A stretch of 13,919 nucleotides of DNA from assembly GCA_020048295.1 (NCBI GenBank), contig JAIFMT010000178.1:1-13919 (forward strand). Reading direction: 5' to 3'. Below the pieces are notes generated by a model. The model saw nothing but the letters and a program-made list of their open reading frames with translations, had not been told where the DNA came from and made no database searches. The stretch comes from Rhodoferax sp. GTDB taxonomy: Bacteria > Pseudomonadota > Gammaproteobacteria > Burkholderiales > Burkholderiaceae. The translations under genes and the position numbers were made by a program. This document shows positions 1 to 6,627 of this stretch, in pieces (position 1 is the first letter of the stretch; each line of letters opens with the position of its first letter).

Positions 1-1479
1 AAATCTGACTTTTCCGAGACCAACCTGACTTTCAACACGCCGGTGGGCTCGTCGCTGGAAGTGACTGAGGCGCGGGCGCGACAGGTGGATGCGGTGATTC
101 GCTCGTTTCCCGAGGTGCGCTACACGCTGACCACCATCAACACCGGCAATGCCATGGGCAAGATGTATGCCAGCATCTACATCCGGTTGGTGGAGCGCAA
201 GCTGCGCTCGCGAAATGTGGATGCCATGTCGGTGCTGCTGCGCCAGAAGCTGCGCGAGGTGCCAGGCATTACCGTCACGCATGTCGGACTGCTGGACCCG
301 GTGGGCGGACAAAAGCAGATTGCGTTTTCAATTCAGGGAGCCGACATGGGCGAGTTGTCGCGGCTCAATGTGCTGGCGCTGGACAAAATCCGCAACATTG
401 CCGGGCTGGTCGATATCGACTCGTCACTGAAACCCGCCAAGCCCACGCTGGAAGTCGAGGTGCGCCGCGATACCGCCTCAGACCTGGGCCTGAGCGTGGC
501 ACAGGTCGGCGCGTCGCTGCGCACGCTCGTAGCCGGCCAGACGGTGGGCAACTGGCGTGCCCCCGACGACCAGACCTACGACGTGAACGTGCGCCTGGCA
601 CCGCAAGCGCGCAACCAGAGCGCTGATCTGGGTGGCCTGCCGTTTAGCATCGGCAGCAACGCCGATGGCAGCCCGCGCACGGTGCGGCTGGACCAGCTGG
701 CCCGCGTGGTCGAGTCCACTGGCTCCAACCAGATCAACCGGCGCGACCTGACGCGCGAGGTGGCCATCACCGGCAACGTGTCAGGGCGCTCGGCGGGCGA
801 GGTCTCGGCCGACATCAAAGTCGCCATGGACAGCATTGCCATGCCCCCGGGCTACAGCTACAAGTTCAGCGGCTCGGTGAAAGACATGGCCGAGGCCTTT
901 GGCTATGCCCTGTCGGCGCTGGCGATGGCGGTGATCTTCATCTACATGATTCTGGCCAGCCAGTTCAAGAGCTTTTTCCAGCCGCTGGCGCTGATGACCG
1001 CGCTGCCGCTGACGCTGATTGGCGTGGTGCTGGCGCTGCTGATGTTCAACTCGACGCTGTCGATGTTCTCGGTGATTGGCGTGGTGATGCTGATGGGCCT
1101 GGTTACCAAAAATGCCATTTTGCTGGTGGACTTTGCCATCCGGGCACGCGCAGCGTCGGTGGATGAGCAAGGCCGGCCGGTGGCGGGTCTGGCGCGCCAT
1201 GACGCGCTGCTGATGGCGGCCAAAGTGCGCTTGCGGCCCATTTTGATGACCACGCTGGCAATGATCTTTGGCATGCTGCCACTGGCCCTGGCGCTGTCCG
1301 AAGGTGCCGAGATGCGCGCCCCGATGGGCCAGGCGGTGATTGGCGGGGTGATCACCTCGTCGCTGCTGACGCTGGTGGTGGTGCCGGTGGTGTATTGCTT
1401 GATGGATGATCTGGCGCAATGGGTGCGCCGATGGGGCGGCAAGCCCGCCGCTATCGCAGTGCAACAGGATCGTGTCTGA
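1..1479 (+). CDS. RND (HAE1/AcrB-type) efflux permease, 3' part only
   Basis: Inner-membrane proton-driven pump subunit of a tripartite efflux system. The frame is open from base 1 (first codons read KSDFSETNLTF), so the start lies outside the window; about 492 residues of a protein that is usually 1030-1050 aa are visible. The first two thirds is the second periplasmic porter/docking region. After it come five hydrophobic segments matching TM8-TM12, near bases 895-960, 965-1045, 1050-1140, 1235-1300 and 1320-1410. TM10 carries GLVTKNAILLVDF, whose lysine matches the proton-relay lysine of AcrB (K940). The end (PVVYCLMDDL, then a basic tail) is normal, so the gene is complete at its 3' side. 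A TolC-family gene lies 1.1 kb downstream on the same strand and could supply the outer-membrane channel, which is inference. The substrate cannot be told from this part; HAE1-type (drug or organic solute) is more likely than metal (CusA). Confidence 0.95.
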   Translation, partial: KSDFSETNLTFNTPVGSSLEVTEARARQVDAVIRSFPEVRYTLTTINTGNAMGKMYASIYIRLVERKLRSRNVDAMSVLLRQKLREVPGITVTHVGLLDPVGGQKQIAFSIQGADMGELSRLNVLALDKIRNIAGLVDIDSSLKPAKPTLEVEVRRDTASDLGLSVAQVGASLRTLVAGQTVGNWRAPDDQTYDVNVRLAPQARNQSADLGGLPFSIGSNADGSPRTVRLDQLARVVESTGSNQINRRDLTREVAITGNVSGRSAGEVSADIKVAMDSIAMPPGYSYKFSGSVKDMAEAFGYALSALAMAVIFIYMILASQFKSFFQPLALMTALPLTLIGVVLALLMFNSTLSMFSVIGVVMLMGLVTKNAILLVDFAIRARAASVDEQGRPVAGLARHDALLMAAKVRLRPILMTTLAMIFGMLPLALALSEGAEMRAPMGQAVIGGVITSSLLTLVVVPVVYCLMDDLAQWVRRWGGKPAAIAVQQDRV

Positions 1480-1493
1480 CCTGCTGCGCCGAC

Positions 1494-1499
1494 TAAAAT
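1494..1499 (+). promoter_or_regulatory. Candidate -10 box ahead of the PIMT-like gene
   Basis: TAAAAT lies 15 bases after the RND stop and 37 bases before the next ATG. No good -35 hexamer stands 16-18 bases upstream, so this is a weak call. The gap of 57 bases would also allow read-through from the RND gene. Confidence 0.3.
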
Positions 1500-1524
1500 T
1501 GACGGTTCATGCCACCCTACCCGC

Positions 1525-1529
1525 AGGAG
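1525..1529 (+). promoter_or_regulatory. Ribosome-binding site of the PIMT-like gene
   Basis: AGGAG ends 7 bases before the ATG at 1537 and fixes that start. An upstream frame beginning at 1509 has no such site and does not continue into the family's sequence. Confidence 0.7.
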
Positions 1530-1536
1530 TATCCGA

Positions 1537-2199
1537 ATGAAATTACACGATGTCGAACAAGCCCGCCACAACATGATCGAGCAGCAAATCCGCCCCTGGG
1601 ACGTTGCCGATACAGCGGTGCTGCAGTTGTTGACGCTGGTCAAGCGCGAAGATTTTGTGCCTGCTGCATACAGGGCGATGGCCTTTGCTGACATGGAAAT
1701 CCCGTTGCCCGGTGGCCAGAGCATGCTGCCCCCCCGGCTGCAGGCCCGCCTGTTGCAGGACGGTGCGATTCAGCCAAGTGACAAGGTGCTTGAAATTGGC
1801 ACCGGTTCGGGTTTCATGACCGCCTTGCTGGCGCACCAGGCGCAGCGTGTGGTGTCACTTGAGATCAACCCCGAACTGGCCGACATGGCGCGTGCCAACT
1901 TGCAAAAGGCCGGCGTGCGCAACGCTGAAGTGCGCCAGGGCGATGGTGCCGGTGGTGCGCCAGCCGATGCACCGTTTGACGTCATCCTGCTGGGAGGCTC
2001 GGTGGCCGAAGTGCCCCCTGCCCTGCTGGCGCAGCTCAAAATCGGCGGCCGCCTGGTGGCGGTGGTGGGTGACGAGCCCATCATGCACGCGCATGTGATT
2101 ACCCGCACCAGCGAAACCAATTTCAAATCTGATGAAAAATGGGACGACAACGCGCCGCGCCTGCGCAACTTCCCACAACCCAGCGCTTTCAAATTCTGA
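1537..2199 (+). CDS. Protein-L-isoaspartate O-methyltransferase family protein, divergent
   Basis: SAM-dependent methyltransferase of the PIMT family, 220 aa, cytoplasmic. True PIMTs methylate isoaspartyl residues to start their repair. Seen here: an N-terminal helical cap (MIEQQIRPWDV, residues 13-23; REDFVP, 37-42), then the SAM-binding motif I VLEIGTGSGF (84-93), an acidic end of strand 2 (VSLEINPEL), and a motif II stretch PFDVILLGGSV. The segment that in canonical PIMTs reads GQTIS-Q-P is here GQSMLPP (residues 60-66), so the usual substrate-side Ser and Gln are missing. I infer a paralogue of changed specificity, not the housekeeping Pcm. It ends 2 bases before the rhodanese ATG, so the two are co-transcribed and probably coupled. 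The start is supported by AGGAG at 1525. SAM binding is a safe call; the reaction is not. Confidence 0.88.
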   Translation: MKLHDVEQARHNMIEQQIRPWDVADTAVLQLLTLVKREDFVPAAYRAMAFADMEIPLPGGQSMLPPRLQARLLQDGAIQPSDKVLEIGTGSGFMTALLAHQAQRVVSLEINPELADMARANLQKAGVRNAEVRQGDGAGGAPADAPFDVILLGGSVAEVPPALLAQLKIGGRLVAVVGDEPIMHAHVITRTSETNFKSDEKWDDNAPRLRNFPQPSAFKF

Positions 2200-2201
2200 C
2201 C

Positions 2202-2543
2202 ATGTTGACGCAAATCCGCCCTTCCCAACTGGCCGCCTGGCTGGAATCCGTGCGCGAGTTTGGCGCACCGCTGGTGCTCGACGTGCGCGAGCCCTACGAG
2301 GTCAAACTGGCCAGCATCAAACCCGACGGCTTTGAGCTGGTCACCATTCCCATGAGTGTGATTCCACCGCGTCTGCATGAACTTGACCGCAGCCGCCCGG
2401 TGGCCTGCCTGTGCCATCACGGCGGCCGCAGCATGCAAGTGGCGAGTTTTTTGAAGGCGCGTGGTTTTGACCATGTGGCCAACATTGCCGGCGGCATTTA
2501 CGCCTGGGCCGCTGAACTCGACCCCACAGTGCCGCGCTATTGA
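2202..2543 (+). CDS. Single-domain rhodanese-like sulfurtransferase
   Basis: Rhodanese-fold protein of 113 aa, probably cytoplasmic. It may carry a persulfide on its active cysteine. Visible marks are LVLDVREPYEV (residues 24-34), the domain's entry motif, and the active loop C71-HHGGR-S77, which has the six-residue length and CxxGxR pattern of the active sulfurtransferase type. FLKARGFDHVANIAGGIYAW is the usual C-terminal rhodanese signature. The frame is open further upstream to 2139, but that part overlaps the methyltransferase; the ATG at 2202, 2 bases after its stop, gives the normal family length. It lies between a methyltransferase and tolC on the same strand. Its physiological acceptor is unknown. 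Confidence 0.92.
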   Translation: MLTQIRPSQLAAWLESVREFGAPLVLDVREPYEVKLASIKPDGFELVTIPMSVIPPRLHELDRSRPVACLCHHGGRSMQVASFLKARGFDHVANIAGGIYAWAAELDPTVPRY

Positions 2544-2548
2544 TCGCT

Positions 2549-2570
2549 GTCACTGTTTCCAGTCACTGTT
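2549..2570 (+). repeat. Perfect 9-bp direct repeat upstream of tolC
   Basis: GTCACTGTT occurs at 2549-2557 and again at 2562-2570, giving a 13-base period. It sits in the 51-base gap between the rhodanese stop and the tolC ATG and is followed by the AT-rich TATTTT (2570-2575). It could be a tandem regulator site for tolC. The spacing does not match a Pho box (11-base period). Confidence 0.55.
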
Positions 2571-2594
2571 ATTTTCCACACCAGGCGCGTCTCC

Positions 2595-3917
2595 ATGAAC
2601 CACCTTCGTCTTCTTCCCCTCTCAGCCGCCCTGTTGGCGCTGCTGGCGTTGCCTGTGCGGGCGCAAAGTCTGGTGGAGCTGTACCAGTCTGCGCAAGGCT
2701 TTGATGCCAGCTACCAATCGGCAAAACTGCTTTATGAGGCCAACCTGGCAAAGGCGGCGCAGGCGCGCGCGGCCATCTTGCCCAGCGTCGGCCTGGCCTT
2801 GGGTGTCAATCGCACCAACCTTGACAGCGATGTGGCCGCGTTTGACCGAGGCGGTTATGGCAGCCAAAGTGCCACCCTGAGTGCTTCGCAACCGCTGTTT
2901 CGTCCGGCCAATCAGGCCACTGCAGCGCAGGGTCTGAAACAGATCGAACTGGCGCGTGCTCAGCTGGACGCGGCCGTGCAAGACTTGATCATCCGCGTAG
3001 CGCAAGCCTATTTCGACGTGCTGGCGGCCACGGACAATCTGAATTTCGTCAGGGCCCAGAAGGCGGCAGTCGCCGAGCAACTGGCCTCTGCCAAACGTAA
3101 TTTTGAAGTGGGCACCTCGACCATCACCGACACGCGCGAAGCGCAGGCGAAGTTTGACCTGGTCATGGCGCAAGAAATTGCCGCTGAAAACGACTTGCGT
3201 GTCAAAAAACTGGCGCTCGATCAGCTCAGCGGCAAATCCGATGCCAGCCCCAAACCGCTGCGCACGCCGGTCGTGATCGACCCAGTCAGCCCCGATGATG
3301 TGAACAGCTGGGTCAGCCAGTCCAACGGGATTCACCCCGGCATCCGCCAGGCCAGCCTGGGCCTTGAAGTGGCTCAGCTCGAAACCCAAAAAGCCAAAGC
3401 CGGCAACTTGCCAACGCTGGACTTGACTGGCAGCTACAACGTGACGCAAAACAATGGCTCCAGCGGCAGCAGCCTGGACTACCGTACCAACGCCGCCACG
3501 CTCGGACTCGCCTTTAACCTGCCGCTGTTTGCCGGCTTTGCCATCCAGAACCGCATCAAGGAAACCATGGCACTCGAAGACAAGGGACGCGCCGACCTGG
3601 AAGGCGCGCAGCGCAGCGTGGCACTGGCCACCCGCAGTGCCTTTTTTGGCGTGCAATCGGGCCTGGGCCAGGTCAAGGCGCTGCAGGCCGCAGAGGCTTC
3701 CAGCCAGAGCGCGCTCGACGCCACAAAACTCGGCTACCAGGTAGGCGTACGCATCAACATCGACGTGCTCAACGCGCAAAGCAACTTGTTTGACACCAAA
3801 ACCAAGCTGGCCAAGGCACGCTATGACGTGCTGCTGGGCAGCCTGAAACTGCGCCAGGCCAACGGCTCGCTCAGTGGCGATGATTTGCAGGGCTTGAACA
3901 CCCTGCTCGCCCCCTGA
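2595..3917 (+). CDS. tolC: TolC family outer-membrane efflux/secretion channel
   Basis: Outer-membrane channel-tunnel of the TolC family, 440 aa, which serves tripartite efflux pumps or type I secretion. A signal peptide is clear: MNHLR, a hydrophobic core (residues 6-20), then VRA before the likely cleavage at 23/24. The mature start SLVELYQSAQGFDASYQSA is typical of TolC-type rather than OprM-type channels. Two repeated outer-membrane-efflux (OEP) halves follow: the first with ATDNLNFVRAQKAAV and FEVGTSTITDTREAQAKFD, the second with LGYQVGVRINIDVLNAQSNLFDTKTKLA. There is no lipobox. The spacing from the rhodanese is 51 bases, including a 9-bp direct repeat that may regulate it. The ribosome site before the ATG at 2595 is weak, but the signal peptide fits this start exactly. 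The RND gene upstream is a plausible partner. Confidence 0.94.
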   Translation: MNHLRLLPLSAALLALLALPVRAQSLVELYQSAQGFDASYQSAKLLYEANLAKAAQARAAILPSVGLALGVNRTNLDSDVAAFDRGGYGSQSATLSASQPLFRPANQATAAQGLKQIELARAQLDAAVQDLIIRVAQAYFDVLAATDNLNFVRAQKAAVAEQLASAKRNFEVGTSTITDTREAQAKFDLVMAQEIAAENDLRVKKLALDQLSGKSDASPKPLRTPVVIDPVSPDDVNSWVSQSNGIHPGIRQASLGLEVAQLETQKAKAGNLPTLDLTGSYNVTQNNGSSGSSLDYRTNAATLGLAFNLPLFAGFAIQNRIKETMALEDKGRADLEGAQRSVALATRSAFFGVQSGLGQVKALQAAEASSQSALDATKLGYQVGVRINIDVLNAQSNLFDTKTKLAKARYDVLLGSLKLRQANGSLSGDDLQGLNTLLAP

Positions 3918-3922
3918 TCCAG

Positions 3923-4060
3923 TCAGGGCAGTTGATAGATATAGCTGATGCCAACAAAGCTGATGCTTTGATCGGGCTTTTGACTCAACGTAGTGCCATC
4001 TGAAAAGACGTAGGGCACTGTGGTGTAAGCCCAGGCCCAATCGTTGTATTTTGACTGTTG
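3923..4060 (-). pseudogene. Remnant: C-terminal 45 aa of an outer-membrane beta-barrel protein
   Basis: On the minus strand a short frame reads from 4060 to a TGA at 3925-3923. It contains KYNDWAWAYTTVPYVF and, after a few residues, SISFVGISYIYQLP-stop. The alternation of polar and hydrophobic/aromatic residues, with two strand-like segments joined by a turn (SDGTTLSQ), is that of the last beta-hairpin of an outer-membrane barrel. There is no start codon or ribosome site. The codon just upstream is a TGA (4063-4061) belonging to the palindromic repeat at 4060-4129, so homology stops exactly at the repeat edge. I read this as the tail of a gene whose rest was lost. An MtrB/PioB-like or similar large barrel is possible, but the family is a guess. 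It is convergent with tolC and would share the strand of waaA. Confidence 0.55.
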
Positions 4061-4129
4061 TCATTGCGGACCCGGCCCGCTATCCATGAATGCGAATGCA
4101 CTGGATGTTGGGTCATCGCCCGGCATGAC
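4060..4129. repeat. Imperfect palindromic intergenic repeat (about 70 bp)
   Basis: The left end begins GTCATTGCGG and the right end, read in reverse complement, begins GTCATGCCGGG. Inside, ATCCA occurs on both arms (ATCCATG and ATCCAGTG). This arrangement, with GTCAT ends, GC-rich arms and inner TATCCA/TGGAT, matches the widespread family of dispersed palindromes with GTCATTCC...GGAATGAC-like ends in Proteobacteria. It lies between the convergent tolC and waaA operons and could act as a two-way transcription stop. It has no T-tract. Confidence 0.55.
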
Positions 4130-4141
4130 AGCCGCGCTGTT

Positions 4142-5521
4142 TCACGTCAAGGCCTGGGCAATGGCCTGCGCCAAGCGTGAAGCCGCGCCTCGGTGCGCGG
4201 ATGCAAATGTGTGACAGGCCAGCTGTTTGCGGCCCAATTCCTGGCTATTTGTGGCTAATCCAGCAGCTGCATCCAGTGCGTGGTGCATATCTGCGACACG
4301 CAGTGCTGCGCCTGCCTTTGCCGCCTGCTCGCAGGCCTGGGCAAAGTTGAAGGTGTGAGGGCCCATCACCACCGGGCAGCCGCAAGCGGCCGCCTCAATC
4401 AGGTTTTGTCCGCCCAGCGGGGCGAAACTGCCGCCCAGCAAGGCCACATCAGCCAGCGAGTAATAGAGCGCCATTTCGCCCAGCGAATCGCCTAGCCAGA
4501 CCACCGGCAAAGCAGCACCAGCAGCGCCAACCGTGCTGGCCGTGGCGGGAGCCGCCAGCGAGCCAACGGCGCCCACCGAAACTGTCAACGGCCCGCCGTC
4601 GCCCCAGGCGCTGCGGCGCGACACCGCAAAGCCCTGCGCTTCAATCAGGGTGGCCACGGTATCAAAGCGCTGTGGATGGCGCGGCACCACCAGCCACTGT
4701 ACTTGATTTACTATTGGATCAATAGCTGGAAGCGCTTTATCTATAAGGTATGAAGGCATAAAAGCCTTTAAACTTTGCAGCAGCAGCAACTCTTCGCCCT
4801 CACGCGCACTGGCCAGCATCACGACGGGTTTGCCCGCCTGCCTGCGCCAACTGCGGCCGATGTGCTGCTGGCGTGCATCGGGGGTCGCATCAAACTTGAG
4901 GTTGCCCAGCACGCCACGCACCGGCGCGCCCAGTTGCGCCAGCCGGTCGGCATCGGCCTGGGTTTGCGCCCACACAGCCGTCAGCCCGGCAAACGCCGGA
5001 CGCGACAGCCAGGCCAGCCGCTTCGCCTGCCTTAAGGATTTGTCACTCAACCGCGCATTGGCCAGCACCAGCGGCACGCCCTGCTGTTGACAGCCGCGCA
5101 CCAGGTTGGGCCAGACTTCGGTCTCCATCAGGATGCCGATGGCGGGCTGAAAATGCGTCAAAAAACGCTGCACGGCAGCGGGTGCGTCCCACGGCTGCCA
5201 GCACTGCACATCACCGGCTTGCAACAAGGCGGCACCTTCGGCTCGGCCGGTTGCCGTGCCGTGCGTCAATAGCAAACGCATGGTGGGCAATTGCTGGCGC
5301 AACGCGGTAACCAGCACCGCTGCGGCACGCGTTTCGCCCAGCGACACGGCATGAATCCACACAGTTGGCCCTACGTGCGCTGGCATCTCGAGGGCGTAAT
5401 GGCCAAAGCGCTCGTCGATGGCGTGCCGGTAGCCCGGCTCCTGCACTCCACGGCGTTGCAACTTGCGCCGCAGCAGCGGCTGCGCCAGCCACATTGCGAT
5501 GGAATACAACCCGCGTATCAC
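4142..5521 (-). CDS. waaA: 3-deoxy-D-manno-octulosonic acid (Kdo) transferase
   Basis: Inner-membrane glycosyltransferase that adds Kdo to lipid IVA in LPS inner-core assembly, 459 aa from the GTG at 5521. The N-terminus aligns residue for residue with known WaaA (membrane anchor RGLYSIAMWLAQPLL). HAVSLGE holds the general-base glutamate (E63). ILMETEVWPNL, VPRHPQRF and GPHTFNF are further family signatures. The GTG overlaps the waaC stop (GTGA, 5521-5518), so the two are translationally coupled; a frame open to 5650 lies inside waaC and is not used. The protein is longer than E. coli WaaA (425 aa) because of two insertions: a repeat-encoded stretch at residues 252-267 and an Ala/Gly/Val-rich loop near 315-339. 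All recognised motifs remain, so I take it as functional. It is the last gene of the algC-waaC-waaA operon. Confidence 0.96.
   Translation of the reverse strand: MIRGLYSIAMWLAQPLLRRKLQRRGVQEPGYRHAIDERFGHYALEMPAHVGPTVWIHAVSLGETRAAAVLVTALRQQLPTMRLLLTHGTATGRAEGAALLQAGDVQCWQPWDAPAAVQRFLTHFQPAIGILMETEVWPNLVRGCQQQGVPLVLANARLSDKSLRQAKRLAWLSRPAFAGLTAVWAQTQADADRLAQLGAPVRGVLGNLKFDATPDARQQHIGRSWRRQAGKPVVMLASAREGEELLLLQSLKAFMPSYLIDKALPAIDPIVNQVQWLVVPRHPQRFDTVATLIEAQGFAVSRRSAWGDGGPLTVSVGAVGSLAAPATASTVGAAGAALPVVWLGDSLGEMALYYSLADVALLGGSFAPLGGQNLIEAAACGCPVVMGPHTFNFAQACEQAAKAGAALRVADMHHALDAAAGLATNSQELGRKQLACHTFASAHRGAASRLAQAIAQALT
4722..4768 (+). repeat. Dispersed ATAGCTG-AGCGCTT repeat, copy A, inside waaA
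   Basis: The core ATAGCTGGAAGCGCTT is followed by a GTATG-like segment and a small hairpin with arms AAGGC (4753-4757) and GCCTT (4764-4768). It is much richer in A+T than the surrounding gene. Read on the waaA strand it is in frame and contributes about 16 residues including DKALPAI. It shares core, orientation and frame with copy B in waaC; copy C precedes ogt. Confidence 0.8.
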
Positions 5522-6627
5522 AGGCTGGCGAAATCCGAGGTCTGGTGGTGCTTGGCCATGGCCTTGACTTGTAGCGAGGCCGCCAGCACCGACTGCCAGG
5601 CCTGCCAAACCGCATCCACCGAGGGCGTGGGCTCGGCAAACACGCTGCACTGGTGCTCGGGCAGGCGTGGCGTTGCCGCCAACAGCAAGCTGGCAGCTGG
5701 CAACGCCGGTGGGTGCGCCAGCGGTCCGGTGCGCCAGGCAGTGTCAAAGTTGTAGATTTGCACATGCGGCAAGTCCAATGCCACCGCGATATGGCTGAGT
5801 CCGCTATCGACACCGATGACCCCGGCACAATTGGCCAGCGCATCGGTCAACGCATCGAGCGCCAAGCCGGGCCAAACCTGTGCGTGCGGTAGATCACGCG
5901 CCATGTCCTGGCTGGCCGCCTCTTCGGCAGCGCTGCCGTGCGGCATGGCCACGCCAAACCCCGCTGCGTTCAAGCGCCTGGCGAGTTCGCGCCAATGCGC
6001 CAGCGGCCACTGTTTGTCGGCCCTTGATGTGCCATGCACCAGCGCCACCACGCCTTGCAAGCCCGTTCTAAATGCTACATGATGCATAGCTGGAAGCGCT
6101 TGTTCTGTATGGGCTAGAAGGCCAAAATTCATGTAATACGGCAGGGTATAGCCCAAGGCCTGGGCGCACAGCGCACGCGCGCGGGTGACGGCATGGCTGT
6201 GCGCGGGCAGCGTGATCGCCACATCCGCCACCCAGCGGGTCGGCACTTCGTAGCTGGAGCCATCGGTTTGATTGGCCATGGCATAGCGCTGGCCGTGCTG
6301 GCTCAGCCGGGCCAGCCAGCACACCAGTGCCGACTTGGCCAGCCCTTGCAGGTCAATCACCGCGTCGTAAGCGTCTTGTTGCAATTCGAGCTTGAAGGCG
6401 TGCCAGGCCAGGCGCGTGTCGGCACTGAAAGGGGCTTTGCGCCAGCGCCGCAGTTCGCAGGGAATGACCCGATGCACGCCCTTGCAGCGTCGCACCAGCG
6501 GGGCAAAGGCGCGCTCCACCACCCAGTCGATCTGCGCTTCGGGGTGCGCCAGCCGGATGTCCTGCACCGCCGCCATGGCATGCACCACGTCGCCAAGCGA
6601 TGACAGCTTGACGATCAGGATTTTCAA
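5518..6627 (-). CDS. waaC: Lipopolysaccharide heptosyltransferase I
   Basis: GT9-family transferase that adds the first L-glycero-D-manno-heptose to Kdo2-lipid A at the inner face of the inner membrane, 369 aa. MKILIVKLSSLGDVVHAM is the GT9 N-terminus with D13. HGTSRADKQWP holds the lysine (K205) and GVDSGLSH the aspartate (D274) that match the catalytic/donor-binding residues K192 and D261 of E. coli WaaC. The start is a TTG at 6627-6625 overlapping the upstream stop (TTGA); no ATG fits, since the family N-terminus begins exactly here. Residues about 166-186, in the linker between the two Rossmann domains, are encoded by a dispersed repeat. The C-terminal tail past about residue 345 is longer than usual. 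The gene overlaps waaA by 4 bases. Confidence 0.96.
   Translation of the reverse strand: MKILIVKLSSLGDVVHAMAAVQDIRLAHPEAQIDWVVERAFAPLVRRCKGVHRVIPCELRRWRKAPFSADTRLAWHAFKLELQQDAYDAVIDLQGLAKSALVCWLARLSQHGQRYAMANQTDGSSYEVPTRWVADVAITLPAHSHAVTRARALCAQALGYTLPYYMNFGLLAHTEQALPAMHHVAFRTGLQGVVALVHGTSRADKQWPLAHWRELARRLNAAGFGVAMPHGSAAEEAASQDMARDLPHAQVWPGLALDALTDALANCAGVIGVDSGLSHIAVALDLPHVQIYNFDTAWRTGPLAHPPALPAASLLLAATPRLPEHQCSVFAEPTPSVDAVWQAWQSVLAASLQVKAMAKHHQTSDFASL
6086..6127 (+). repeat. Dispersed ATAGCTG-AGCGCTT repeat, copy B, inside waaC
   Basis: ATAGCTGGAAGCGCTT is identical to copy A over these 16 bases. It is followed by GTATGGGCTAGA (shared with copy C) and AGGCCAAAA. On the waaC strand it is in frame and yields about 14 residues including EQALPAM, in the same frame as copy A. 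The stretch is richer in A+T than the rest of waaC. Confidence 0.8.

Noticed and set aside
781..1724. Two long minus-strand frames opposite the RND gene
   Set aside because: No domain, no ribosome site, extreme His/Gln or Ser/Arg content, and the RND frame is unmistakable.
2622..4064. 480-codon open frame on the minus strand opposite tolC
   Set aside because: It is the antisense shadow of a clear TolC gene, is rich in Gln, Arg and His with no recognisable domain, and its first part also crosses the barrel remnant in another frame.
4142..5521. waaA as a pseudogene because of the repeat insertion
   Set aside because: The frame is unbroken and all family motifs on both sides of the insertion are intact.
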